DNA from: Plazaster borealis
Taxonomy: Eukaryota; Echinodermata; Asteroidea; Forcipulatida; Labidiasteridae
Length of the DNA: 64,000 nt
Direction: 5' to 3'
Assembly: GCA_021014325.1 (NCBI GenBank)
Contig: CM037474.1
Location: forward strand, 22,438,488-22,502,487
This document shows, one piece after another, positions 34,001-48,800 of this stretch. Below the pieces are notes generated by a model. It saw only the letters and a list, made by a program, of their open reading frames with translations, searched no databases and had not been told where the DNA came from. Position numbers and translations under genes: made by a program. The first letter of the stretch is position 1, and every line of letters begins with the position of its first letter.

Positions 34001-37000
34001 CTGCCATGTTTTTTATTTCACTCTCAAGTTTCATTTTTAAATCCATCTTCATCCGTGTCTATATTTGCTGTTATTACCCACTATTTATGTACTTTGGTGA
34101 GTTGATATCTTAAGAACGTTGTAGTTCCTTTTTGATTGACTTCAACACTTCTTTTGCCGGTTTTTGCTGTTGTGGATTTTTAGTCATCACTGCATACCTA
34201 CATGTACTGCTACATTACTGCATGAACATAGTGCATGAACACTGTGCACCATGAATACTGTAAGTACTCTGTGTGTGATACTTGCCATTATTGTCAACAC
34301 TACGAGTTGTGCAGAACTCAGATATTGAACTTTCGAGGTCAGTCTCATGTGCCAGCATTTCACCTATGTTTCATGCTGTCCAGTGGACTGTGGTTAGTTC
34401 TCACCGTCGCTTCTGGAAGTCAAAAGTTGCTATCACAAAATGGACTTAGCATGGGTCAACTATTTTGTTGTTACCTTGTCGTGAGCCTGAACCAACTGTT
34501 GATATTATTATATACATGGACATATCCCTTAATCCTGGTCCATCACATGGAAACTTTGCCCAACATGGTCAACATGGTCAACGTGGACATGACTTAGCTC
34601 CAAAAGATAGTGATTCAACGATCACCCCCTCCTGCAGGCACATCTCGCAATCAACTTCATAACATAAGAAGATCGTCAATGTGCCGCCCTGATATGAAAC
34701 TGTTACAAGAACTTAAATCCTGTGGTCTCCTGCATTTTCGTGGTAAACGAGCAGGCACCAAGCGCAGTCGCTCATTCGGTCACAGGATACAAGTATTTGA
34801 CGTTTTTATTGTCTTCCTCATCATCACCATGCTCATGAAGTGCGGAATCGAACATTGGTTAGAGCATGGAGGTAGAAATAGATGGTTAGAGTGCCCATCT
34901 CCGGATGCAGTAGTGGCAGTGGTGGTGGTCTCCTAAAGTTGTGCACATTGAACATTCGATCTGCTAAAAATAAGTCTGCTGCATTCCTTGATTACGTAAA
35001 TTCAAATTGTGCTGATGTGTTTGCAATGACTGAAACTTGGCTAAAGGATATCGACACTGCTCATCGTATTGAACTGACACCGTACTGCTTTAATTGTACG
35101 TGATTCCATGCAAGTTACTAAGATTGCAGCAGGTGAATTAAACTCTTTTGAATTCTCCGAGTGGATAATTGAGTTCAGTTCTCACAGACTGCGACTGGTT
35201 ATTGTATATAGACCCCCCTACTCCCCAAACCATCGTGTTACCACTGCTACATTTTTTGAAGAGTTTGCAACATACATGGACAATGTTATATTATCTTCGG
35301 AACCTTTGTTAATTACTGGAGATTTCAACATCAAGATGGACGTGAGTGATGAGCTCGCGCACAATCGGGGCTGTGTGCACTTCCGGCGAGTCTTCCAACG
35401 GGGCTACAGGCAGGGCTTCCAGCACGACTTCCAGCGGGGCTTCCAATATCGAGGAGGTCACTAGCCCCGGCCTCGGTGGCCAACGCCGGCGGGGCTGTCT
35501 GTATCGGCGGAGCTCTCCAGACCAATGACAGATTTCACCCGGCTGGGACTGCCAACACCGTTGTAGCTGCCAACACCGGTGGGGCTACAGTGATGTTTCG
35601 ATGGGACGTTTAAACCCACATTCTTCCTTAGTTATTCATTTACATGTTTTCAGTCTGTCAGCGTGATCAAAGAGTGGTTTCTGGATCATGTACACCACAT
35701 CAGACAGCTTATCTAGGACAACATGGCCCAGTCCAGTTTAGGGTCAACTTGGGGCCCGTCCTTTCATCCGGCGTTTTACGTGTAACCACACCACTGAACC
35801 AACACCATACAGCACTTGCTTGACATTCCGGTCATAGTGTCTTTTCTGCGCTAGCCTTCCTGCTAGTGATTTCCCTTGCCACTTCGTGAGCCATGTGAAG
35901 TTTGTTTTGCAATGTCATTACATATCTATTGGTCGGCGCTGGTGCTTCGGGTGTTCTTGATCCGACTAGCAAGTCAATGGGCATGGTTATTTCCCGGCCA
36001 AGCATCATTTAGTTTGGTGTTACTGTTTCTTTAGTGGACTCGTGCTCGGCTGATCGATAGGCCATGGTTAGAAGAGCAAGGTGCTGACCCCAGTCCATCT
36101 GAGACTTATCAACCCAGAGGCTCAGCATTGCTTCAATTGTCCGGTTGAACCTTTCAATCATGCCATCTGCGGGTGATACAGTGTTGTGCATGTTTTGCTT
36201 ATTTTATTTTATTGGTCACGTCCCCAGAACTAGACCTGGCTCCAGCGACTGCCACGGGGACAAAAAGGGGCGGACTTACGTGGCTTCTGACCTGATCCGT
36301 ACCTCGACGGCGTTAGCTATGACGGGTGTTTTTAAATCGGTATTATCGTCAAGAAATAACTAAAAAACACTCAAAACAACTGCTGCTGGATCTAAGTTAG
36401 AGCACAGGCTCTCATTTGATGTATTGTTTGTGTCTTTTAAAGACTGTGATTCCTGAGATTGTACGATAATTTCACGTGTAAATGCTATGAGGGTTTTCGG
36501 AAAGAAGTATAAGAAAAAAAACTAGCAAATAAAATAAAATTCAAAGTCAACTTACCAGGATTAGCCGTGGCCATTGGAGTCGTGGCCATTGGTGAATTAG
36601 TTTCAACCGTGTTCGATGTTGTCGGACCAGTCATCGGCGACGAAGCTTCAGAAAGGAATCGTATGTAAAATATAAATATTCAAATTCAGTCCATAGAAAG
36701 TAATATATACCAAACCGAGTTTACATTTCTGTGTGCATAAAATAACTAGAAAAAAAGAAGAACATTTTAGAAATAGGTTTGTTTCGAACAAACACTGGGG
36801 TTTTGGTTTATTTTGAATAATAAACTTTGAATAAATTACAGAGATTTTAACTCTATGACATAATTGGTTCAGAAGATATAAACCCACATTCTTCCTTAGT
36901 TATTCATTTACATGTTTTCAGTCTGTCAGCGTTTGTTGTTAGATAAACCATACAAAGGACCACAAAGCAGTGAACCAATGAATGAATGAAAGGTCCAGAG

Positions 37001-40000
37001 GTCGGAACGATGCAATGCGTGCAACGGAATGGCTGAGTGTTGTGCAGACCGTGTGTTACGTACAGTGAGTTTTACGGAAAATGGACACAGTCATAGCGAT
37101 CGTGCTAGAGACCTTGAAATAACATTGGGTGGGAGAATTCATTGAATTTACGTGGGGATAAACCGCTACTAATATCCCCCAAACGCCTCCTTATTAAATT
37201 ATTTGTAAATGTCTAAATGTCCCTATAACGCATCCGTATTGAATTGTCTTTACTTATCTTCATACCCCAAAACGCTGCCGTGGTATTTCGATGACTCTCC
37301 ACGAGCGAGAGGGCGATATTACAAGTCCACCGCTGATTTTATTATGCAATTGTTAGATAAACCATAGCGAAGCAGTGAACCAAATTTATGAAGGGAAGTT
37401 CCAAAGGTCGGAACGATGCCACGCGTGGGAATTATTGGATGTGTGAGATGTACGGCCCGTTTGCTACATACAGCGTGTTTTACGTGTAATGTACACAGTC
37501 ATGGCGATCGTCCTTGTTTCAAGATATATTGACGGGTGTTTTTAAATCGGTAATATTGTCAATAAATAAATTTAAAAAACACAAAACAGTTAGAGCATAG
37601 ACTTTCATTGTACTGTTTGTGTCTTTTAAAGACTGTAATTCCTGAGATCTAACGATAACAAAATTTCACGTGTAAATGCTATGAGATTTTTTGAAAATAA
37701 GCATTATATATATTTTTTTAAATCTTGACGAAAACAAAGGTGGTTTCGGCGGATGGCCGAAACCCCAACAAATAAAAATGTCGACGAAAACAAGGGTGGT
37801 TTTGGCGGATGGCCTACCCCCCCCTCAAATAAAAATTATAATAAAACAAATCTGAGCGAAAACAAAGGTGGTTTCGGCGGATGGCCGAAACCCCCAATGA
37901 CATTTTACACCATTTTAACATGAGGTTAAAGACTTGTAATGTTTTTTCACTTTCATAAGGACTGTATCTATTGAAAAAGAAGTGGATCACAAAAAATGAA
38001 TTTGACCTTGGAGACCCTCTGCAAAGCACCATTGCACAGATTTTGAAGGAAAAGGGGGTAACTGTATCTGTTAATATTCTTTTTCATATCTTGTATTGTA
38101 TTGTATAAGCCTTACTGATGCAGGTCTTGTTGACTTGTAAATGGTTCTCCCCACATTCACAATAGTAGTCCTGTTGGTTGGTAAGTAGAATGCAGACGCC
38201 GTCTCCACATGGATTTATGGCGAGGTTGCCATTAAATATATTGCATGGATCCACTGAAGAAAAAAGATAAAGCGTAATAAAGCGACAGTTGCTGGGAAAA
38301 CTTCACTTGTTATAATTTTGTTTATACAGATGATTTAATAAAAATGGTTGTTATATGGCACTTTATCTGCGGGCGTCTTTGTTCTTATAAGACAGGTTGT
38401 TAAAGGTTTTTGAACTATAAGACCCATTCATGTAACACCTGATAAGGTTTTTTGTTACGTGGTGCTGTGGCGCATTCAGCAGCCTCTGCCAGAAACACCG
38501 GGGCAAACCTCTTCTCTTAGCGATACGTGTTACTGGGTTCTTTTTCGTACATAACACAACACCGGGACCAACGGGACCAGGACTCGAACCCACACTTTGC
38601 TGATCGGAAACACCAGAGCTTGAGTCCAGTGCGCTTGACCGCACAGCCAAGACACGCCAAAACATAAAGAACATCAAACTTCTTGCTGATATAATATACA
38701 TAATAAATAATTTTCAAAGTACCATTATGAAAGTTCCATATGCAAATTGCTATACAACAAAATTTCTGAAATTACATTGGCAAGTTGAGAACACTATATA
38801 TAGATAATATATTAAGATGCAAGTGAAAACAAGAATGAATTTGTAAATAACATAAGATTGAAAATGTTTTCAGGACGTAGGCCTACACCTAATAAAAACC
38901 AAAGTAATGGGTGACTTTGGAACGCTAGGTGGCAGCAGACATGACAGGTCAGTTTTCGTTTTTCCTATTAGCAACAAACGCTGAATAAAAACATTCAAAA
39001 AAACTCAACAAATAGTGAGAAGTCTCTCAGTCTTTAGAAATAAAAATACCAAAAAAAAATGTTCAGTGACATTAATTTAGCTTTAGTTTTATGTTTCTAC
39101 TTTATAGGGAGAGTCCAAGACTTTCCGAGCAATGCCCGTGACAAAGAAAAAACGCTGTAGTAGGTTTCACGCTCAAACATCCTGAGGAGGAACCAGGTCG
39201 GACACACAAGTGGCACACTTACCATGAAAATATATGTAGAAAAAAGACAGAGGCTTGCTACAGACCTATAGATAGACTATACTTATTTTGTGGTTTCTAA
39301 ATTTGCAGCTGTACCAAACAAGTTTGATTAAATAAATGTAATAACTCTTACCTTTGCATGTATTATCCCAAGCAACGTAGCCTGGCCGACAGTCACATTC
39401 GTAATTTGCCCCATCAGGTATACACGTGCCATTATTCCCACAGGAGATACCGTTGCATGGATTTTCTGTAATGTTAATACAACGTCAACAATAAGTATGG
39501 TGGCCCTGAAGGGACATCTCATACCGCAAATATGTGCGCATACATATGCGATGTCGTGGTATTTTATAGAACACTTTGTCGCATACCAGGGCCCAATTTC
39601 ATAGAGCTGCTCAATCAGGGATTGTACGTTTGGTTATTGGAACCCACTGTTTGTTTCAATCCTACATAGTTGTAGATAAATACCATAAAACTAACCTGTG
39701 AAAACTTAAAATTTCAAAAGGTGGTAGCGTTTTTGAGATATTGCCGAAAATCTGGAGCGGTTATATCCACGCAGGAAGAATAATCTGCAATTGTAATACA
39801 CTATCTGAGAAACGTTACTGCAGTAATGCTTCAAATCTTTGGGGATAAAAAGTGATATATTTTTCCATAACCGCAGTACTTCGAAGTCAGTTTCTCAAAA
39901 TGCATTATACTATCCAAAGCTGCTGTACTTCTTACTAAGTAATTTTGTGTTGCTATTAATTTTCAGAGTCATTGCAAAACGTATACAGACCCTTTAAGCA

Positions 40001-42862
40001 CAAAAATAAGCTAAGCAAAACAAAATTATGCTAACCAGAATAAGGTTACCAATTATTTTCCTTTAGCCTTAAGTTTTGATTACTACCCCTAAAACAAGTA
40101 AAAAATAATAATAAACAATAAAAATAATTTATAATAAAAATTAAAATCTTAAAAAAAATAAATAGGCCTAATAATAAAAATAAAATAAACTACTATAAAC
40201 TAAACTAAACTAAACTAAACTAGACTAGACTAAACTAAACTAAACTAAAATAAACTACACTAAACTAAATTAAACTAAACTAAAAAAACCTTAAAAACCG
40301 CCCTTGTTGCATACAATATTGTTTGCTTTCAGATGCCTGATGGGAAAGGCCTCATGCCTAAAGCCTTTCTCAGATTTTGGGGTGACAAATTATATCCTTC
40401 TCTTAAACTACACTACTACGGTTCGTTTGTAACAATGTTTTATAATATCAACAGTTCCCCAGTGGTATTTACCAAGTAAGTTTTTATGGTCATTAACTTG
40501 TGGAGTAACTACCAAAAGTAAACCCTGCTATTAATGACAAATGAAAACCTACCAATCAACGGTATTAGTTTTTGTATGAATCTTGCGCAATCAGTATAAG
40601 CTCCATCATCCATCTCGCAAGATTGTGGCCTCAACTAAAAGTGAACAAAGCATGACATTGCTGTAGCTACATGGGCATGTTCACATTAATAGTATTTTGA
40701 ATAGGCATTCAAATTATGATAATGATAATTTATGATAATGTAGGGAGACCAAGTGCTCCCTCAATATTTCTTAAAACTTTTAACTATAATTTTTACAATA
40801 TCAAGTTAAGTTTGTGTCCTCGACCTCTGGACTCACTCTCTTTTCCTTTTTAGCTTTGAGCAAGAGAGAAGCACATCATTCTTGATAAGTATTTCTCTCT
40901 GTTTTGTAGGGAGCATGTGCTCCAAATACTATTTATTTGGGAGGGATAATGTCCCAGAACTCTCTTTGAGTATTGTTTTGTCTTTAAAACATCTTTTTGT
41001 AAGATAAGTATTGTAAGATAAGTATTGATGAAATAGAATTAGCTGTTGCAAACTGCTTACCAACCAAAAGGACCTATGGTATAAATGCAAAAAATAGTTA
41101 ATGGCCTGACGTTTCGACCCTAGCAGAGTCTTTCTCGTAGGCTAAAAAATGACAAGACATGAACAGGTATATAAGAATAACACAAAAAAGAACAAAACAA
41201 ATAAATGTTATGAAGATTGAACCCTTAGAAATGTATCAACTTTTGTACACACAAAGATAAGTATTTTAATTTGTAGGGCTAGTTGAATTGGGTATTGTAA
41301 ACTTGTGTGTAGCATGTAGCCAGACTCGTGTTGACCTTTAGCCCTTACACAAGTGACTACGCTGTGCTACTACTGCTATCGCAGTATTTGTATTGTGTGC
41401 CGATTTCTTGAAAGACTAAAGTATAGTTTCAGGAGATCGTAATTTCATATATTATAGACGTCATCGTGTGGATTTTGCTTTTGTACTATTTTGGTGAATG
41501 TTCGTCCTTCTTAACTAAAGAGCCAGCCTCCTTCCCGAGCCTCTACAATAATAAATGATTGATGTAATGGCAAATAATTGTCTTCACACAAAACGCACGT
41601 GTACAATATATATACATAAACATGGAATGTAAGGTGATCAGTGATATCACAATGTGAACATGAAGGCAAAGGAGCCTAGGCTGGATTGCACAAAGAGCTA
41701 AGATTGATCTAAACTGCGAATCAATCTTAAAGACACTGGACACGTTTGGTAATTGTCAAAGACCAGTCTTCTCACTTGGTGTATCTCAACATATGCACAA
41801 AATAACAAACCTGTGAAAATTTGAACTTAATTGGTCATCGAAGTTGCGAGATAATAATGGAAGAAAAAACACCCTTGTCGCACGAAGTTGTGTGCTTTCA
41901 GATGCTTGATTTCGAGACCTCACGCGTGAGGTGGACTATTTGTGCACAGCTCAATGGTAAAAAAGGGGAAAATTGATATTTTTAAAATACATTTTATGAA
42001 GATTGAATCCTAAGAAATGTATCAACTTTTGGACACACAAAAAAGGGGATACCGGCCAAAATACAATGTTGTGTTAAATTACTAACAATAGGCTAGGTGA
42101 GACCGGAAAAAAACCCACTTGTTTTGCTTTGGTTCATTCCTGACTTTCAATGATATTCAATCAAAACGCCTTGAATTTGACATTTTTACTGACGAAATAT
42201 TCCTCCTAGGATTTTACTTTAAAAAATATCAGTTCAATAAACTGGACCCAGTTCCAAAAGAAAATTGAAACAAACTTACTTTTACTTCGTAGTCATTCTG
42301 CATGGACGGTGGCCAAGCGTCATGGTAATAGCTTAGTGAAGTGTTAAATCTTGCTGTAGCGAATGCAGTTATTTTCCCGTGCAGTTCGGTACATGTTTGA
42401 TTCGAGGTGGATACAGAGTTCTGGTGAAAAATAAGCCCCACTTGTTATACGGTTGTAAAACATTTGTAATTTGTTTACAGTCATTTTTGGGAGGGGGGTG
42501 TCATCTTCTAAGCAGGTGTTAACTAAACGAAATAGTAGCATATTGTTACTTATAATGATAGCACAATTTCTGTCAATGGACTCAAGAGGAACACTGTACT
42601 TCATATTGATTCAAAGAGAGTAAACAAGGGCAATTATACCAAAAAGCATACAAGAATATTTGTGCACCTTATCTTGATTCGTAAGCATATTAGTAACAAA
42701 ATTGTTTATACTTTTCAAATCAAATTATTCAATCCTTTTCTTGCCTTAAAGAGGATTTCAAAGCTTACCTTGAGCCATTTCCACCAATCACTTATTGTAT
42801 AATTATTTTCTTGTTCTCTTTATGCGCTTAGAGGCTTTGGCATTAGGCGCTTTGCAAATGTC

Positions 42863-42895
<33 letters not shown>

Positions 42896-45800
42896 CATAA
42901 ATTATGCAGCATCTACTGTGGATTTGCTTTATACATTTCAAAGTTTGTGCTTTATCTTGATTCAAAGAGGGTAGTTTTGCAAATGACCTGCCCGACTTAG
43001 AGGGCAATTGCAACAGTAAGCCTATATAAAGCAGTAGATTTGCCAACATTACAAATGTTGTAAAGAGAGGGTTTTGTTTTAGGAATTGTACATACCGGGA
43101 CGATTTCTTTAAAGTCAATGAGACGATCTATTGTATGGTATATGAAAATGTTATAGCGCTCAAAAGAAAAGCTAGCTGGAGCCAAAGGGAAGGAGATTTC
43201 CACAGTGTCATAGTCGCCCACATCTGTCCTCTGTTCCATCAGTACACACTTTGGTTTCCAGAGAACTAGAAGTGAGAAATAAAACTAAACATCAAAGCTG
43301 GTCGAACATTTTTGGAATTTTGTTTAAGTGACTCACAGGATACAATAAAACAATCAAAACATTTTTGGTTGTTAAAGATACATTTTTTATGACAACATTT
43401 CAGACGTTTAAACACAGTCTCTTATTTCAGGAAAACTATCATTCAAGTAGATTTAGACGAAAGTGAAAATCCCCCCTAAAAAAAACCAAACCCCCCCCAA
43501 AACAACAATAACAAACAAACAAATAAACAAACACCCCAACACCCCAAAAAACAAACAAACAAACAAACACCCCAACACCCCAACAAATTAACAACACCCA
43601 ACAAACCAACAAACAATCAAACACCCAACAAAAAACCCAAAACACCCCAACACACACAAAACAATAACTAAATGGGGGGAAAATAATAATAATTAATAAA
43701 CAAATACCTTTTTAAAAAGGAATTTTTAAACAATTAAACAAATAAATAAACAAAATTAACTAGACATTGAGATTTTGTTTACTACAAAAACACGGTGTTC
43801 GTGGTGAGTGATTGAATGAATAGGTCATTACACCTTATCAATCCAATTCCTGGTTCAGGAGTTATGAATTTTTCAAAAAAAAATTAACATCAACTTCCGG
43901 TTTTGACCGGAAGTCAAGGTCAAATAGGGGTCACATTTTGTGTACCGCGTTTAGTTTATGAAGAGTTTTAGATGGTGTATGGATTGTAAACCTCCAACAA
44001 TTTGTTGAAACATTAACTTTCACTTTCCGGTTTGAACCGGAAGTCAAGGTCAAATGAGGTCACAGTGTGTAGCGTTTCTTAAATCTTTGGAGCCCTTTCT
44101 GATGATGTATAGATGATACAAATCCAATGTGTGGTTCAGGAGTTCTGATTTTTTCAAATATTAAATTTCATCTTCCGGTTTGAACAGGAAGTAAAGGTCA
44201 ATTGGGGTCACATTCTGTATATCGTTTGTTAAGTTGTTACATACTTGTCCAATGATGTATAGATTGTAAAAATCCATTGTGTGGTTCAGGAATTATGAAT
44301 TTTGAAACATTAAATTTCAACTTCCGCTTTGAACCGGAAGTCAGGCTCAAACGGGGTCACAATGAGTGTATCGTATGATAGGTTTTATAAAGACCTTTCA
44401 GATGATGTATAGATTGTAAAAATTTAATGTGTGGCTCAGGAGTTACGAATTTTTCAAGTATTAGACGGATTATCTTTATGCCGGGGTGCGCAATTTACAA
44501 GGTAACATGCAGCGATTCTAAATGTATTCCTACATGTAGTTGATATAAACTGAACTACACGTACAATATACATGTATCTGAACACGTGTTACACTATCTC
44601 GCGTTGTCTAAGTGGGTCAACACAAACGTGTGCTTTAATGTCCGTGGCTATAAGACAAGATGTAAATGTCAAAATGTTGTTATTTCTGTGCAAAATATTG
44701 AGCAGGCTCAACGTTCTACAATCTGATGCAAAAATTATGCTGAAGTGATAAGTAGTTTTTGAGATACGAATTTTGTGAATTTTTCAAATTCCGGTTTGAA
44801 CCGGAAGTCAAGGTCAAATGGGGTCATACTCTGTGTAGCGTTTGTTGAACGTTTAACGACCTATCCGATGATGTATAGATTGTAAAAATCCAATATGTGG
44901 TTCAAGAGTTATGATTTGTTTACAAATATTAAACTTTGACTCGTTGTAATTCAATACCTGTTGACGTCATCATGACATCATCAAGTTTGTGTCGTCTTGA
45001 TATTGAGGTCCAATTATCTGGTGAGTTTCAATGTTCAATTCAATTTTAATCTTGAGTTATGCCCCGCAATTCATTTTTTAAAGAAAAACAAACAAAGGCA
45101 AACTTTGACCTTCCAGTACGACCGGAAGCAAAGGTCATACGTTTTTTGCGTTAACTTTTTAAATGTTGCCCAAGTCTTGATCTATCCGATGCTCAATTAT
45201 GAACATCACAGCTTTCAAATTCAAGGAGATACAGCCAATAGCAAATGGTCATTTTTCAACTTTAAAACCCTTGTAATTCGACACCTGATAACGTCATCGT
45301 GACGTCATAAAATCTGTGCCGTCTTCATATTGAGGTTCAATTGTCTGATGAGTTTCAAGGTTCAATTCAGTTTCAATCTTGAGTTATGTTCAAGAGAAGA
45401 GTTCCAGGGAAGAAGAAGAAGAAGAAGAAGAAGAAGAAGATGGAGAAGAAGAAAACTAGAGATTCAGTTTTTGTTGGTTACAAAAACAAGGTGTTCGTGA
45501 GTAATGTCATCAAATTATGATTGAATAAATAGGTGAAAAAATCTTATGTTTGGTTCAGAAGTTAGTTTTTTTCCATTATAAAACTTCAACTTCCGGTTTG
45601 AACTGAAAGTCAGGTCAAATGGGGTCACATTTGTGTAGTGCTTGTTGAGATTTTAAAGACATGTTTAATGACGTAATGATTGTAAAAATCCATTGTGTGC
45701 ATGGTACAGGAGATATGTTTTTGACAAACATTAAATTTCATGTTCCGGTTTAATACGGAAGTCAAGGTCAAACGGGGTCACAATTACTGTAGCGTATGTC

Positions 45801-48800
45801 AGGTTTTATAAAGACTTTTCAGATGATGTGTAGATTGTAAAAATCCAGTGTGTGGTTCAAGAATTACGAATATTACATTTTATCTTCCGGTTTGAACGGG
45901 AAGTCAAGGTCAAATGAGGTCACATTTTGTGTATTGTTTGTTAAGTTGTTACATACTTTCCCAATAATGTATAGATTGTACAAATCCAATGTGTTGTTTA
46001 AAAGTTACGATTTGTTGGAACATTAACTTTCACTTTCCGGTTTGAACCGGAAGTCAAGGTCAAATAAGGTCACAGTGTGTAGCGTTTCTTAAATCTTTAA
46101 AGCCCTTTCTGATGATGTATAGATGATAAAAATCCAAAGTGTGGTTCAGGAGTTCTGATTTTTTCAATTATTAAATTTCATCTTCCGGTTTGAACAGGAA
46201 GTAAAGGTCAATTGGGGTCACATTCTGTATATCGTTTGTTAAGTTGTTACATACTTGTCCAATGATGTATAGATTGTAAAAATCCAATGTGTGGTTCAGG
46301 AATTATGAATTTCGAAACATTAAATTTAAACTTCCGCTTTGAACCGGAAGTCAGGGTCAAACGGGGTCACAATTAGTGTAGCGTAAGTTAGGTTTTATAA
46401 GGACCTTTCAGATGATGTATAGATTGTAAAAATCCAATGTGTGGTTCAGGAGTTACGAATTTTTCAAGTATTAGACGGATTATCTTTATGCCGTGGTGCG
46501 CAATAAACAAGGTAACACGCAGCGATGCTAAATGTATTCCTACATGTAGTTGATGTAAACTGAACTACACGTTCAATATACATGTGTCTGTACACGTGCT
46601 ATTACACTATCCCGCGTTATCAAAGTGGGTCAACACAAACGTGCGCTTTAATGCCGGTGGATATAAGACAAGATGTGAATGTCAAAACGTTGTTATTTCT
46701 GTGCAAAAGTTTGAGCAGGCTCAATGTTCTACAACCTGATGCAAAATTTATGCTGAAATGATAAGTAGTTTTTGAGATACAAATTTTATGAAATTTTAAA
46801 TTTCCGGGTTGAACCGGAAGTCAAGGTCAAATGGGGTCACTTTCTGTGTAGCGTTTGTTGAGCCTTTAACGAACTTTCCGATGATGTCTAGATTGTAAAA
46901 ATCCAACATGTCGTTCATGAGTTATGATTTTATTTCAAATATTAAACTTTGATTTGATGTAATTCAATACCTGTTGACGTCATCATGACGTCATCAAGTT
47001 TGTGTCGTCTTGATATTTAGGTTCAAATGTCTTATGAGTTTCAATGTAAAATTCAATTTCAATCTTGAGTTATGCCGTAAATAAGCCCGAAAATGGCGTT
47101 TTTCAAGAAAAAAAAACAAAGGCAAAATTCGACCTAGGGGCATGACCTCGAAGAAAAGGTCATACGACTTTGACGTTGACTTTTGAAATGTAGCCCCAGT
47201 CTTGATCTATCACATGCCCAATTATGAACATCATAGCTTTCATATTCAATGAGATACAGCAAATACCAAATGGTCATTTTTCAACTTAAAAAACGTTGTA
47301 ATTCGACACCTGATGTTGTCATCATGACGTCATAAAAACTGTGCCGTCTTCATATTGAGGTTCAATTGTCTGATGAGTTTCAATGTTCAATTCAATTTCA
47401 ATCTTGAGTTATGCTCTAGAGAAGAGTTCTAGGGAAGAAGAAGAAGAAGATGGAGACGAAACAAAAACCTAGATATTGAGTTTTTGTCATGTGACAAAAA
47501 CAAGGTGTTCGTGGGGAGTGATTGAATGAATAAACATTCTACCTTATCAATCCAATGCCTGGTCCAGGAGTTATGAATTTTTCAAAAAAATTAACATCAA
47601 CTTCCGGTTTGGACCGGAAGTCAAGGTCAAATAGGGGTCACATTTTGTGTAGCGCGTTTAGTTTATGAAGATGATTTAGATGATTGTATGGATTGTAAAC
47701 CTCCAACGATTTGTTGAAACATTAACTTTCAATTTCCGGTTTGAACCGGAAGTCAAGGTCAAATAAGGTCACAGTGTGTAGCGTTTCTTAAATCTTTGGA
47801 GCCCTTTCTGATGATGTATAGATGATAAAAATCCAATGTGTGGTTCAGGAGTTCTGTATTTTCAAATATACAATTTCATCTTCCGGTTTGAACCGGAAAA
47901 TCAAGGTCAAATGAGGTCACTTTTTGTGTAGCGTTTGTTGAACATTTAACGAACTTTCCAATGACGTATAAATTGTAAAAATCCAATGTGTGCTTCAGGA
48001 ATTATGAATTTTGAAACATTAAATTTAAACTTCCGCTTTGAACCGAAAATCAAGGTCAAACGGGGTTACAATCAGTGTAGCGTATGTTAGGTTTTATAAA
48101 GACCTTTCAGATGATGTATAGATTGTAAAAATCCAATATGTGGTTCAGGAGTTTCGAATTTTTCAAGTATTAAACGGATTATCTTTATGCCGTGGTGCGC
48201 AATAAACAAGGTAACACGCAGCGATGCTAAATGTATTCCTACATGTAGTTGATGTAAACTGAACTACACGTTCAACATACATGTGTCTGTACACGTGCTA
48301 TTACACTATCCCGCGTTATCAAAGTGGGTCAACACAAACGTGCGCTTTAATGCCGGTGGTTATAAGACAAGATGTGAATGTCAAAATGTTGTTATTTCTG
48401 TGCAAAAGTTTGAGCAGGCTCAATGTTCTACAACCTGATGCAAAATTTATGCTGAAATGATAAGTAGTTTTTGAGATACGAATTTTCTGAAATTTTAAAT
48501 ATCCAGATTGAACCGGAAGTCAAGGTCAAATGGGGTCACTTTTTGTGTAGCGTTTGTTGAACCTTTAACGAACTTTCCGATGATGTATAGATTGTAAAAA
48601 TCCAACATGTCGTTCATGGGTTATGATTTTATTTCAAATATTAAACTTTGATTTGATGTAATTCAATACCTGATGACGTCATCATGACATCAGCAAGTTT
48701 GTGTCGTCTTGATATTTAGGTTCAAATGTCTTATGAGTTTCAATGTAAAATTCAATTTCAATCTTGAGTTATGCCGTAAATAAGCCCGAAAATGATGTTA

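Noticed and set aside
40195..40290. Telomere-like repeat
   Set aside because: The unit is CTAAA, not the TTAGGG of deuterostome telomeres; an ordinary pentanucleotide array.
43439..43657. 72-aa minus-strand ORF rich in Val, Trp, Cys and Phe
   Set aside because: It is the translation of a low-complexity ACAA/CCCC tract; no start context or conservation.
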